A model generated the notes under the pieces. The model saw only the letters and a list, made by a program, of their open reading frames with translations. It was not told the DNA's origin and did not search any database. From Paludibacter sp. 47-17 (GTDB taxonomy: Bacteria; Bacteroidota; Bacteroidia; Bacteroidales; Paludibacteraceae), in assembly GCA_001898935.1 (NCBI GenBank), contig MKVT01000013.1:186001-250000 (forward strand): DNA of 64,000 nucleotides. The letters are read 5' to 3'. The translations under genes were made by a program, and so were the position numbers. Below, in pieces: positions 48,239 through 57,606 of this stretch; position 1 is the first letter of the stretch; every line of letters starts with the position of its first letter.

Positions 48239-48273
48239 AAGAAGCTCAAACGACAATAGCGTTTGAGCTTCTT
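48239..48273 (-). terminator. Terminator of V-ATPase operon
   Basis: Perfect 14-bp stem (arms 48239-48252 and 48260-48273, 7-base loop) 20 bases after the K-subunit stop. The T tail on the minus strand is moderate; it separates the V-ATPase operon from the next one. Confidence 0.85.
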
Positions 48274-48292
48274 AACAAATTTCGAACTATTT

Positions 48293-48742
<450 letters not shown>

Positions 48743-48784
48743 TTACTTTTTTATTTTTTGATGTTGATTAATTTTAAAACTTAA

Positions 48785-50608
48785 CTAGTAGGATTGAACG
48801 GATTTGAAAGGCTTGTATTTCTTTCCTCCTCCTTCAAACCCGGCATTTTTATAAAATTCGACAAAGGTGAGACGCATCGGGTGAACAAAGGCTCCCAAAC
48901 CTCCCATAAAAATATTGATTCCGTGACCGAAAACCATGATCAGCAGCATAATAAGAGTGCTCAGAACAGGTATATCGCCACTCATATTGATAGCCAGATC
49001 GTTGAAAACAAATCCCATAACCGACGACGAAATACCCAGGGCAAACAAACGGATGTACGAAAGTAAGTCGCCCAGGATTCCGGTAGCCATATTATATGCA
49101 TCCCACACTCCGGCCCCAATATTGATGAGCGGATTCCGCTTGATGTTATTCAACACGAATACCAATAATCCGCCGGTACCGAAAAAGCCGTAATAGAGAT
49201 ACTTCTTCACCTCAGGATCTAACTCGGAGACCATTCCGGCCAGCGTAGTACCGCCACCTCCCAGGATGATGAGCAACCAACCCAGCAAGGAGAGTGACGC
49301 GGCAAAGCCGAAACGACGAATGGATCCGGCAGTACGGATAAGCATCCCGAAAATGATCTGTACGGCCCCTAATACCAGCGCCACATTAAACAACTGATCG
49401 GAATTGAGCATGATCACCTTGAATTGCTCCAACCAGGCGATATCGGCTTCAATCAGATTAAATCCCATAAAGGTACCGCTAACGATGCCCAGAATAACCG
49501 TCGACACTCCCAGCCAGCTGGCAAGCGAAAACACGGGTTTCATCGAAGGCTTAGCTTTCGACCGCATATACAAGGCTCCGGCCACCAACAGCAAACCATA
49601 GGCAGCATCGCCTAAGCAGAGTCCGAAAAAGAGCATGAAGAACGGGGCGAAAAAGGGGGTTAAATCTATTTCCCGGTAATTCGGCAAATCGTACAACTCT
49701 CCAATACTTTCGTACAAGGCGGCAAACTTGTTATTTTTCAGTTTCACCGGCACCGGTTCTTCTGCATCCGGCTCACTGGCTTCGAAATACACTCCCGCTT
49801 TTTCGAGGTAGGCCTCCAGTTCTCCGGCTTTTTCAACCGGGCTCCAGCCTTCAAGCAACATTACCTTTTCGCCGGCTTCCTTGCGGGTATTCAATAAGAC
49901 GCGCGAAAAATCGATTTCACCGTTTACCTCACGAAGATACAGTTCCAGGGCAGGCTGAGCTGTCAGCGCAAAGTGCTCGAGCGCTTTTTTCTCATCGGCA
50001 ATCTGCCGGCGAATCTGTTCTTTTTCGGCGGCAATCTCCACAGCATTCCGGTCCGAAAGCTTCACAGGGTCGGCATCGATGTCGGGCTGTACACCTGGAG
50101 CCGTAAGCACCACAAAATAACGGGTAGTCCCTACGGTATCGATCTCAAACAACGGATACCTGGCCTCCCACTCCTGATCGAACTTACGGTTATTGCAACT
50201 ATAGAAATGAAGTATGTAGCCCTCACCGGCCAGTTTCCCGAGCAATGCGGGCGAAAAAACGCCCCATACTTCCATACGCTCCCATTCGCGATCGGTAAGC
50301 TGCAATTTCTGTTGCAGCGATTCGATCAATCCTATTCTCGATTCGGTTTCCGACAAAACCGCAGCTCCGTCGGTTCCCGGCGAAACAGCAACCCAGGCTT
50401 TCTCATCGGAACCATAACTGTTCAGCATACGTTGCGCCACCCGGATACGGTTCAGCACCTGAAGCTGTTCGTTCAAGGTTTGATTTTCGGCGACACCTTC
50501 CTGTTTTTCAATCACATGCAACACCCCGATTTCCCGGATAGCCTCCAGAAACTCGTGATAGTACCTGTGATACACCAGAAATGAATATTTTCGCATCGGA
50601 ACTATCAT
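48785..50608 (-). CDS. ntpI: V-type ATPase subunit I (a-type stator)
   Basis: Subunit I is the membrane stator with the ion half-channels. The 607-residue protein has a soluble N-terminal half (about 1-310), with two globular lobes and long helices, and a membrane half of about seven or eight helices from about residue 320 (TPFFAPFFMLFFGLCLGDAAYG ending KKYKPFKSVQSY). The channel arginine could not be picked with certainty by eye. Its first 4 bases overlap the end of the D gene. Length and the FFGLCLGDAAYG block are as expected for bacterial V-ATPases. Confidence 0.92.
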   Translation of the reverse strand: MIVPMRKYSFLVYHRYYHEFLEAIREIGVLHVIEKQEGVAENQTLNEQLQVLNRIRVAQRMLNSYGSDEKAWVAVSPGTDGAAVLSETESRIGLIESLQQKLQLTDREWERMEVWGVFSPALLGKLAGEGYILHFYSCNNRKFDQEWEARYPLFEIDTVGTTRYFVVLTAPGVQPDIDADPVKLSDRNAVEIAAEKEQIRRQIADEKKALEHFALTAQPALELYLREVNGEIDFSRVLLNTRKEAGEKVMLLEGWSPVEKAGELEAYLEKAGVYFEASEPDAEEPVPVKLKNNKFAALYESIGELYDLPNYREIDLTPFFAPFFMLFFGLCLGDAAYGLLLVAGALYMRSKAKPSMKPVFSLASWLGVSTVILGIVSGTFMGFNLIEADIAWLEQFKVIMLNSDQLFNVALVLGAVQIIFGMLIRTAGSIRRFGFAASLSLLGWLLIILGGGGTTLAGMVSELDPEVKKYLYYGFFGTGGLLVFVLNNIKRNPLINIGAGVWDAYNMATGILGDLLSYIRLFALGISSSVMGFVFNDLAINMSGDIPVLSTLIMLLIMVFGHGINIFMGGLGAFVHPMRLTFVEFYKNAGFEGGGKKYKPFKSVQSY

Positions 50609-51213
50609 AAGGCAACCTCCTCTTTAAGTCTCTGCTGACGCGTTTTAACAATTTTCTGCGACGACTTCGACAAGTTTTCCTCATCTTCCATAAATCGCTT
50701 GATTTTCAGAATAGCATCTTCGTAACCGGGAATCTGCACTTTTTCGAAAAGATTGACCTTCTGGGTCGTTTTCTTCCGGGCATATTCGAGCAAATCGAGT
50801 TTCCGTGCAGCAAACACCTGTTCAATCCCCACCTGAGCCAGCTCTTTCAACAACGCCAGCCCGTCGGGATACCACTTGGGCGAATTGAACAAGCTGTAAG
50901 GCCTGGTTTCGTAAATCACTTCATCGAGCAAAGGAATGCGAACGCCTGCGATCTTCCGGATACTCATCTTCACATCCTTCACCTCCAGCAGCGTGGTATC
51001 AAATTCACCCCAAAGTGCGATCATGGTTTCGTACGAAGCTATCTTTTGTTCCAGCTCCTGCTCCGAACGCTTAATTTCGTCCTTCGCCCGCTTCACCTCC
51101 ATACGCAGCGCACTTTCCTTGTTCTTAATGGTAGGAAGCGCCCTGATACGCATCTTGAGGTTTTTTTCCAGCGATTGCAAAGAAGTCTTATTATATTGAA
51201 ACTGTATAGCCAT
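50605..51213 (-). CDS. ntpD: V-type ATPase subunit D (central stalk)
   Basis: Subunit D forms the central shaft of V1. The 202-residue protein is nearly all helical, starting MAIQFQYNKTSLQSLEKNL and ending with KRFMEDEENLSKSSQKIVKTRQQRLKEEVAL-type helix (only the ends are quoted); these are the long antiparallel helices of the rotor. It overlaps the I gene by 4 bases and lies 9 bases after the B gene. Coiled-coil content and operon place make the assignment firm despite low overall conservation. Confidence 0.92.
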   Translation of the reverse strand: MAIQFQYNKTSLQSLEKNLKMRIRALPTIKNKESALRMEVKRAKDEIKRSEQELEQKIASYETMIALWGEFDTTLLEVKDVKMSIRKIAGVRIPLLDEVIYETRPYSLFNSPKWYPDGLALLKELAQVGIEQVFAARKLDLLEYARKKTTQKVNLFEKVQIPGYEDAILKIKRFMEDEENLSKSSQKIVKTRQQRLKEEVAL

Positions 51214-51222
51214 AGTTGATTT

Positions 51223-52539
51223 TTATTTCCAGTATTTCTGAACCAGCTCCTGTTTAATACTCACCTCGGTTTGTTTGAAGTGAGTGGTAAAAAGGTTCCA
51301 GGTAACATCCAACATCTGAGTGGCGTCGATATTTACGTCGATGGCGAGCAGCTGTTCCGAATAATCCTTCGCGAACGAAAGCGTACGCTCGTCGTAGTCG
51401 GTAAGGTCGAAACCGTTTTCCAGTTTGGTTTTGGCATTGGCAGCGTCCGCAAACAAACGCACCGCAGCATTCATCACCTGCGGATGATCTTCGCGCGTTT
51501 TCTTCCCGATTACCAGCTGTTTCAATCGCGAAAGCGAACGGAACGGGTCGACGATCACCTTACCCACATCGGAGTCGCGCCGCAGGAAGAGCTGACCTTC
51601 GGTAATATAACCGGTATTATCGGGAATGGCATGGGTGATATCGCCACCCGAAAGGGTAGTAACTGCGATAATAGTAATCGAACCGCCAGCCGGGAACTGC
51701 ACTGCCTTCTCGTAAATCTTGGCAAGGTCGGAGTAAAGCGAACCGGGCATCGAATCCTTCGACGGAATCTGGTCCATACGATTGGAAACGATCGCCAGCG
51801 CATCGGCATAGGAAGTCATATCGGTGAGCAGCACCAACACATTTTCATTTTTATCCACTGCGAAATATTCGGCGGCCGTAAGCGACATATCCGGAATCAG
51901 CAACCGCTCTACCGGCGGATTTTCGGTCGTATTCACAAAACTTACGATGCGGTCGAGTACGCCGGCATTGCTGAATACATTTTTGAAATAGAGGTAGTCG
52001 TCGTTGGTAAGTCCCATACCGCCCAACACGATCTTATCGGCTTTGGCGCGTAGGGCCACATTGGCCATTACCTCGTTGAAAGGCTGGTCGGGATCGGCAA
52101 AAAACGGAATTTTCTGTCCCGACACCAAGGTATTATTAAGGTCGATACCCGCAATACCTGTTGCAATCAGCTGCGAAGGTTGCTGCCGGCGCACCGGGTT
52201 AACCGACGGCCCTCCGATTTCGCGCTCCTCACCTTCCACCGCCGGACCTCCATCGATGGGATCGCCGAATGAGTTGAAAAATCGTCCCGCCAACTGGTCG
52301 CTCACCTTGAGCGAAGGGGCTTTACCCAGGAATACGATCTCGGCGTTGGTAGGAATCCCCTCGGTACCTTCAAATACCTGGAGCGTCACCTCTTCGCCTT
52401 CAATTTTTACCACCTGTGCCAGCTTTCCGTTCACGGTTGCCAGCTCCTCATTACCCACTCCCGATGCATTCAGCGAGCAGGTTGCTTTGGTGATGCGGGT
52501 AATTTTTGTATATATCTTCTGAAATGCTTTTGTTGCCAT
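51223..52539 (-). CDS. ntpB: V-type ATPase subunit B (regulatory)
   Basis: Subunit B is the non-catalytic nucleotide-binding subunit of V1. The 438-residue protein has the V-ATPase B pattern: GRFFNSFGDPIDGGP near residue 87, SGQKIPFFADPDQPFNEVMA near residue 140, the adenosine-contact region MTSYADALAIVSNRMDQIPS near residue 245 and TVSL-type core; it lacks a P-loop (VSGQKIPFF in place of GKT), as is typical for B. It is 9 bases upstream of D and follows the A gene by 9 bases. Confidence 0.95.
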   Translation of the reverse strand: MATKAFQKIYTKITRITKATCSLNASGVGNEELATVNGKLAQVVKIEGEEVTLQVFEGTEGIPTNAEIVFLGKAPSLKVSDQLAGRFFNSFGDPIDGGPAVEGEEREIGGPSVNPVRRQQPSQLIATGIAGIDLNNTLVSGQKIPFFADPDQPFNEVMANVALRAKADKIVLGGMGLTNDDYLYFKNVFSNAGVLDRIVSFVNTTENPPVERLLIPDMSLTAAEYFAVDKNENVLVLLTDMTSYADALAIVSNRMDQIPSKDSMPGSLYSDLAKIYEKAVQFPAGGSITIIAVTTLSGGDITHAIPDNTGYITEGQLFLRRDSDVGKVIVDPFRSLSRLKQLVIGKKTREDHPQVMNAAVRLFADAANAKTKLENGFDLTDYDERTLSFAKDYSEQLLAIDVNIDATQMLDVTWNLFTTHFKQTEVSIKQELVQKYWK

Positions 52540-52548
52540 AGCGTTTTC

Positions 52549-54303
52549 TTATTTTTTACGTTCTGCAAGAATTTCCGTCAACTCCGATTCGTAGTTCTTA
52601 AACTGATCCGATTCAAATTCGGAATAGTTCATCTGTTTACATACGTTGATAACCCGTTTGAAGTAGTCCATCACCTGCATGAAACCATTAAATCCGAAAT
52701 CCGACTGGCAAATATCCATCACCAGGTCGAGCATGTATTTCTGACGTTCAATAGGACACACCGAATCGATTTTATCAAAGGCATCCTGCTGCAGAATCAC
52801 AAAGTCGATAACTTCCGATTTCCAGAACGTGACGTGATAATCAACCGGCACACCATCGTCGCCCAGGATATTGATCTGCTCCTGCACCTCCTTCCCCCGC
52901 TGAAGAATGGTCTTCATATCGTTTACTTTTGAAGTCCAGTCGGGCGAAATACGCTGCGAAATGTATTCCTCGAATTCGGGATATTCGATGTATTTTGAAT
53001 AGCTGTCGATGGGGTTTACGGCCGGATACCGTTTACGGTCGGCACGGTTTTGCTCCAGCGCATAGAAACAACGGGCCGCCTTCTTCGTACTTTCGGTTAC
53101 CGGCTCTTTCAGGTTACCACCGGCCGGCGATACCGTACCGATAAACGTAATCGAACCCGTTTTGCCGTTTTTCAGGTACACATATCCCGCACGCGAGTAG
53201 AAGTTGGCAATGATGGCCGAAAGGTCCATCGGGAAGGCATCCTGACCCGGAAGCTCTTCCATACGGTTCGACATCTCGCGAAGAGCCTGCGCCCAACGGG
53301 AAGTAGAGTCGGCCATCATCAACACCCGCAATCCCATGGCCCGGTAATACTCCGATATGGTCATGGCCGTATACACCGAAGCCTCACGCGAAGCCACCGG
53401 CATGTTCGAAGTGTTCGCAATAATAATAGTACGCTCCATCAGCTTGCGGCCCGTGTGCGGATCTTCCAGTTCGGGGAATTCCACAAAAATCTCCACTACT
53501 TCGTTGGCTCGTTCGCCACAAGCGGCAATAATTACGATATCGGCTTCGGCCTGCTTCGAAATGGCATGCTGCAATACGGTTTTACCCGTGCCGAACGGAC
53601 CCGGGATAAATCCGGTTCCCCCCTCTACGATGGGATTGGCCGTATCGATCGTACGAACACCGGTTTCGAGCAATTTAAACGGACGCGGTTTCTCGGCATG
53701 TACATTGATCGCCTTTTTCACCGGCCATTTCTGGATCATGTTCAGCTCGATATCCTTACCGTCGGCATCGGTTACCACCGCCACCTTATCCATGATGGTG
53801 TATTCGCCGGCCGCAACGACCGATTTCACAGTGTACGTCCCTTCAAAAGCGAAGGGCACCATAATTTTGTGAGGCTGGAAGTTTTCATCCACTTCGCCCA
53901 GCCACGATCCGGCCACCACTTTATCGCCGGGCTGTGCGATGGGCGTAAAATTCCACAGTTTTTCTTTATCCAACGGGAAGTTGTATTCCCCGCGCTGCAG
54001 GAAAATACCGGTCAGTTTATCCAGGTCGTTCTGCAAACCGTCGTAGTTACGCGACAGCAAACCCGGTCCGAGGGTTACCTCTAGCATGTGGCCGTTAAAT
54101 TCCACTTCATTACCCACCTTCAATCCGCGGGTACTTTCAAACACCTGCACGAAAGCCTTGTTGCCGGTCACTTTCAGCACTTCAGCCATCAGACGCGACG
54201 AATCCAGGTGAATATACGCGATTTCATTCTGCGACACCGGCCCGTCAACTTCTACGGTTACCAGGTTGGAAATAATCCCTTTAACAATTCCTTTTGTTGA
54301 CAT
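52549..54303 (-). CDS. ntpA: V-type ATPase subunit A (catalytic)
   Basis: Subunit A hydrolyses ATP (or makes it) in V1. The 584-residue protein has the A-type non-homologous insertion (about 110-200), the P-loop GPFGTGKTVLQH near residue 237, ACGERANEVVEIFVEFPEL near 260, and ADSTSRWAQALREMSNRME near 335. Size and motifs fit archaeal/bacterial V-ATPase A. It follows the DUF2764 gene by 10 bases. Confidence 0.97.
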   Translation of the reverse strand: MSTKGIVKGIISNLVTVEVDGPVSQNEIAYIHLDSSRLMAEVLKVTGNKAFVQVFESTRGLKVGNEVEFNGHMLEVTLGPGLLSRNYDGLQNDLDKLTGIFLQRGEYNFPLDKEKLWNFTPIAQPGDKVVAGSWLGEVDENFQPHKIMVPFAFEGTYTVKSVVAAGEYTIMDKVAVVTDADGKDIELNMIQKWPVKKAINVHAEKPRPFKLLETGVRTIDTANPIVEGGTGFIPGPFGTGKTVLQHAISKQAEADIVIIAACGERANEVVEIFVEFPELEDPHTGRKLMERTIIIANTSNMPVASREASVYTAMTISEYYRAMGLRVLMMADSTSRWAQALREMSNRMEELPGQDAFPMDLSAIIANFYSRAGYVYLKNGKTGSITFIGTVSPAGGNLKEPVTESTKKAARCFYALEQNRADRKRYPAVNPIDSYSKYIEYPEFEEYISQRISPDWTSKVNDMKTILQRGKEVQEQINILGDDGVPVDYHVTFWKSEVIDFVILQQDAFDKIDSVCPIERQKYMLDLVMDICQSDFGFNGFMQVMDYFKRVINVCKQMNYSEFESDQFKNYESELTEILAERKK

Positions 54304-54313
54304 TCTATGATGA

Positions 54314-55144
54314 TTATTCTTGTAGTTTCACACCTTGTTTTAACGAATTCAGCAGATCACGGAACATTTTTTCACCCGCTTCGGGCGAAAGTTGCTTCCA
54401 ACGGTGCAGCATTTCGGTTTTCAGAACGAATGCCAGCACTTTTTCCACCGTAAAATAATTGAAGAATGTATGCTCTTCGAGCCAGTTCCAGCGCAAAGCA
54501 TCCAGTTTCTTTTCACGTTCCAGCAAGTTAGGCTCTTCGGCTAAACGCATCACCAGCTCGAGCTGATCGAACATGCCCGCAATGCCAAAATCGCGCGAAT
54601 GAGTGGTACGCAGGATGGAAGCGATCTCGTTGGAACCGATCACTGCTTTGGAAGCATCCATTTCGTACTTACGGCACAGGATGGCGATAAGCAGGTTGTT
54701 CAGGTTCAGATTAAACTCGAACCACTGCTGCAAAAAACGGTTGTCGGCCTTCATGGCATAATTGTAGTACAGACCCGACATGTAATCCTCCCGGGTAATC
54801 CCTTTTGCATCAATTTCATCCTCCGGGTTGAGGCGGTAATAATCCACCCAATAGGGCAGTAAACGCGTATCCGACGGATGATCGTTTTCATCCATCAATT
54901 TCACCAGCTGCGCCCAGTCATCCTGGGTGAGTTCGCCGGCAGGATCCAGGCGGGCATCTTTGTCGTGAAGATACCTGAGAAAATTCCGGTTATCGTACCC
55001 GGCCCTCAACAACCGCAGGAGACGACGATCGTCGGCCCCGAGCTGGGGAGTAATCTCGGCAATGAGTTCTCCCGGCTCCGCCAACCCTTTGGTATCGTCC
55101 ATCCTCAGATCAGGTAATCCGGCAACGAGGCAATAATAATTCAT
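54314..55144 (-). CDS. DUF2764 protein of V-ATPase operon
   Basis: The 276-residue soluble, largely helical protein (MNYYCLVAGLPDLRMDD) matches the DUF2764 family found between E and A in V-ATPase operons of Bacteroidota, Chlamydiae and spirochaetes. In these operons the gene for subunit C (d) is missing, so DUF2764 is thought to replace the C-type docking subunit; this is an inference from position and predicted helical fold. No membrane segments or enzyme motifs are seen. Spacing to A is 10 bases and to E is 15, so it is translationally within the operon. Confidence 0.9.
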   Translation of the reverse strand: MNYYCLVAGLPDLRMDDTKGLAEPGELIAEITPQLGADDRRLLRLLRAGYDNRNFLRYLHDKDARLDPAGELTQDDWAQLVKLMDENDHPSDTRLLPYWVDYYRLNPEDEIDAKGITREDYMSGLYYNYAMKADNRFLQQWFEFNLNLNNLLIAILCRKYEMDASKAVIGSNEIASILRTTHSRDFGIAGMFDQLELVMRLAEEPNLLEREKKLDALRWNWLEEHTFFNYFTVEKVLAFVLKTEMLHRWKQLSPEAGEKMFRDLLNSLKQGVKLQE

Positions 55145-55159
55145 GAGTGGTTATTCGGA

Positions 55160-55756
55160 TTAGCTGTTAAACAACATTTCGACCAACTTGGGACGCAGGA
55201 ATTCCTTGAAGAAGGCAATGAACTCTTCTTCTCCGAATGTCAGTTTATATCCACCTTCGGACGGTATAACCACAAATTGGGTTTTTACATTGTTCACTTC
55301 GGAAATCGTCACTCCCTGATTCAGAAGTTCTTTGGCATGGGCTTTAAAATAATCGGTCAGCGCGGCCGCATGAGCTGTTTCGATGGTTACCTGCTGTTCC
55401 TGCGCCAGGTTTTGTACAAAGGTCAACATCACTTTCTGCATAAAATCCTTATCGGTGACCGCTGCTTTAACAGCTCCCGACACTACACCTCCGCATACCA
55501 GATCGGTTAGCTCCGTTTTAAGGGCATTCACCATCTGATTGGCAAAAAGCTTCAGCTCGGCACGGGTGTTCCGCGAAAGCTCTTCCGCTTTCTCGTTGGC
55601 TGCAGCAATAATAGCGGCGGCTTCCGATTCGGCTTTTGCCCTGATGTCGGCAGCTTCGGCATTGGCCTTTTCCAATACAGCCGCGGCTTCTTTTTGACCC
55701 TTCTCTACCCCTTCCTGGTAGATTTTTTCTGTTAACTCCTGAAGTTTCGTATTCAT
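55160..55756 (-). CDS. ntpE: V-type ATPase subunit E (peripheral stalk)
   Basis: Subunit E is the peripheral stalk that links V1 and Vo. The 198-residue protein starts MNTKLQELTEKIYQEGVEKG; an upstream TTG at 55774 adds six residues and was not chosen. An Ala/Glu/Lys-rich coiled coil (about 15-75) is followed by a small globular C-terminal region (about 85-198). It heads the operon with a -7 element 39 bases upstream. No G/H-type partner gene is seen, which is the usual heterodimer partner. Confidence 0.9.
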   Translation of the reverse strand: MNTKLQELTEKIYQEGVEKGQKEAAAVLEKANAEAADIRAKAESEAAAIIAAANEKAEELSRNTRAELKLFANQMVNALKTELTDLVCGGVVSGAVKAAVTDKDFMQKVMLTFVQNLAQEQQVTIETAHAAALTDYFKAHAKELLNQGVTISEVNNVKTQFVVIPSEGGYKLTFGEEEFIAFFKEFLRPKLVEMLFNS

Positions 55757-55794
55757 ATGATTAACTTTTTGCAATATTTTCGTATTTAGCTACG

Positions 55795-55802
55795 CAAAAG
55801 TA
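55795..55802 (-). promoter_or_regulatory. Candidate -7 element of V-ATPase operon
   Basis: On the minus strand it reads TACTTTTG, 39 bases before the subunit E start. No -33 TTTG at 19-21 bases. Confidence 0.5.
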
Positions 55803-55937
55803 GAGTATAATTTTCTCTTATAAAAATTATTTCGAAAAAAATATCAGAAAACCAATCTCTGTTGCAATAACAGGGATATTGGTAGCACTTTTTAAAGCTC
55901 TTTAACGGCATTTACGGTCAATTGTTCATGGCAATGC

Positions 55938-55973
55938 AAAAAAAAAGCGGAAGACCTGGGATCTTCCGCTTTT
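55938..55973 (-). terminator. Terminator after the twin tRNA-Lys genes
   Basis: Perfect 12-bp stem (arms 55943-55954 and 55962-55973, 7-base loop), followed on the minus strand by a T run of nine. Ends 6 bases after the second tRNA. Confidence 0.9.
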
Positions 55974-55978
55974 GGTCG

Positions 55979-56051
55979 TGATTCAGCTGGGGCTCGAACC
56001 CAGGACCCCATCCTTAAAAGGGATGTGCTCTACCTGCTGAGCTACTGAATC
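55979..56051 (-). tRNA. tRNA-Lys (anticodon UUU), second of tandem pair
   Basis: The 73-base gene folds as a cloverleaf: acceptor arms GATTCAG and CTGAATC, D-arm GCTC/GAGC, anticodon arm CATCC/GGATG with loop CTTTTAA (anticodon TTT), T-arm with GGTTCGAGCCC-type loop. CCA is not encoded. Its sequence is identical to the copy at 56078-56150. Confidence 0.97.
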
Positions 56052-56077
56052 AACACTTGTGCCTCTCTTATTCTATG

Positions 56078-56150
56078 TGATTCAGCTGGGGCTCGAACCC
56101 AGGACCCCATCCTTAAAAGGGATGTGCTCTACCTGCTGAGCTACTGAATC
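56078..56150 (-). tRNA. tRNA-Lys (anticodon UUU), first of tandem pair
   Basis: Identical to the copy 26 bases downstream, with the same anticodon TTT and no encoded CCA. It is nearer to the promoter (56170-56200) and so is the first gene of the two-tRNA transcript. Confidence 0.97.
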
Positions 56151-56169
56151 ATTTTTTGAAAAGCGACTG

Positions 56170-56200
56170 CAAAGGTACTGCATTTTTTTTAACTGACAAA
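56170..56200 (-). promoter_or_regulatory. Full promoter of tRNA-Lys pair
   Basis: On the minus strand TTTG (plus 56197-56200), 19 bases, then TACCTTTG (56170-56177), both boxes matching. It is 19 bases before the first tRNA. Confidence 0.85.
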
Positions 56201-56244
56201 ATTAATTTTGTATTTTTTCGCTCTGTTTTTGTACGAACTTTACG

Positions 56245-56252
56245 TATCTTTG
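56245..56252 (+). promoter_or_regulatory. Candidate -7 element before CorC-like gene
   Basis: TATCTTTG, 25 bases before the TTG start at 56278. A TTTG is present but only 13 bases upstream. Confidence 0.5.
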
Positions 56253-56277
56253 CACACGCAATACAGAACTCAACAAC

Positions 56278-57531
56278 TTGAACACGCTGTTATACATCCT
56301 ACTATCGCTTCTTCTCTCTGCCTTTTTTTCGGGTATGGAGATCGCCTTTGTATCGTCGAACAAGCTGAGATTTGAACTGGAAAAGAAACAAAAAAGTCTG
56401 AGCTCGTCCATTCTGACAATTTTTTACGCGCATCCGCAGCAGTTTATTGCAACCATGTTGGTAGGCAATAATATTACACTTGTCGTGTATGGTATGTTGA
56501 TGGCCGGTTTGCTTTCGCCCATTCTGCAACCGCTCCCCGGCCAGTTTTTAATCACTACCGTCCAGACCATCATCGCCACAATAATAGTGCTGTTTACCGG
56601 CGAGTTTCTTCCTAAAACGATTTTCAGAGTCAACCCGAATCTCTGGCTGAAAGTATTTTCTTGGATTTTGTTGTTTTTCTATGCCGTTTTATATCCTGTT
56701 GCCGTATTCAGCACGAAGTTGTCGCAAACCATTCTCCGGCTGTTCTTCAAAACCGATGGCGATGAAAGTACCGAAACCGTTTTCTCGCGTATCGACCTCA
56801 GCTATCTGATACAGGAAAGCGTGGAAGGCCAGAACGACCAGGAGGAAATCGATTCGGAAGTAAAGATTTTTCAAAACGCATTAGATTTTTCCAAAGTCAG
56901 GCTGCGCGACTGTTCGGTGCCCCGTACCGAAATCGTGGCACTCGACTACACTACCGACCTGGAAGCGCTGAAGCAGACATTCATCGAAACGGGATATTCG
57001 AAGATACCTATATATAAAGATAACATCGATAATATTATCGGCTATATCCATTCGTCGGAAATGTTTGAGCACCCATCCGACTGGAAACAATACATTAAAC
57101 AAATCCCGATCGTACCCGAAAACATGTCGGCCCACAAGCTCATGAAATTGTTTATGCAGCAAAAAAAGAGCATGGCAGTGGTGGTCGACGAGCACGGAGG
57201 AACCGATGGGATCATTACTCTGGAAGATATTTTTGAAGAAATATTCGGAGAAATTGAAGATGAACACGATAACCGCGAATACATCGCCAAACAACTTTCC
57301 GAAACGGAATATTTATTGTCGGGAAGAATGGAAGTAGAGCAGGCCAATGCCCGCTTTGATTTAAAAATACCGGAATCGGATGAATACGAAACCCTTGCAG
57401 GTTTTATCCTGCACCATCACCAACACTTCCCAAAACTAAACGAAGTAATTCATATTGAGAACTTTACCTGCAAATGCGTCAAGGTAACCAACAACAGAAT
57501 CGAATTAGTCCGATTAATTTTGGGCAGTTGA
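56278..57531 (+). CDS. CNNM/CorC-type membrane protein with CBS pair
   Basis: The 417-residue protein has a DUF21/CNNM membrane region (about 1-185; LSAFFSGMEIAFVSSNKLRF, LFTGEFLPKTIFRVN), a CBS pair (about 205-325; YSKIPIYKDN, VVDEHGGTDGIITLEDIFEEIFG) and a C-terminal CorC/HlyC domain (about 340-415). CNNM/CorC proteins take part in Mg and Co export or homeostasis. The start is TTG because no ATG precedes the first membrane segment. It is similar in architecture to the GldE-like gene at 16762, but clearly diverged. It lies 75 bases before the PPIase gene. Confidence 0.85.
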   Translation: MNTLLYILLSLLLSAFFSGMEIAFVSSNKLRFELEKKQKSLSSSILTIFYAHPQQFIATMLVGNNITLVVYGMLMAGLLSPILQPLPGQFLITTVQTIIATIIVLFTGEFLPKTIFRVNPNLWLKVFSWILLFFYAVLYPVAVFSTKLSQTILRLFFKTDGDESTETVFSRIDLSYLIQESVEGQNDQEEIDSEVKIFQNALDFSKVRLRDCSVPRTEIVALDYTTDLEALKQTFIETGYSKIPIYKDNIDNIIGYIHSSEMFEHPSDWKQYIKQIPIVPENMSAHKLMKLFMQQKKSMAVVVDEHGGTDGIITLEDIFEEIFGEIEDEHDNREYIAKQLSETEYLLSGRMEVEQANARFDLKIPESDEYETLAGFILHHHQHFPKLNEVIHIENFTCKCVKVTNNRIELVRLILGS

Positions 57532-57550
57532 AATAAATTTCGTATATTCG
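57519..57550 (+). promoter_or_regulatory. Promoter before PpiD-like gene
   Basis: TTTG at 57519-57522, 20 bases, then TATATTCG at 57543-57550 (one mismatch from TAnnTTTG). It overlaps the last codons of the CorC-like gene and lies about 57 bases before the ATG at 57607. Confidence 0.65.
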
Positions 57551-57606
57551 TGCCCTCAAAAAAACAGGAAATAATTGTCAATTAAAACACATTTTAAGAT
57601 CACGAA

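Noticed and set aside
51271-52053. 260-residue open frame opposite the V-ATPase B gene
   Set aside because: Shadow frame inside ntpB; composition typical of antisense artefacts.
53050-54084. Long open frame on the plus strand (344 residues) opposite the V-ATPase A gene
   Set aside because: It is a shadow of ntpA made by biased codon use: low-complexity, His- and Arg-rich, no domain, no promoter, and full overlap with a firm gene.
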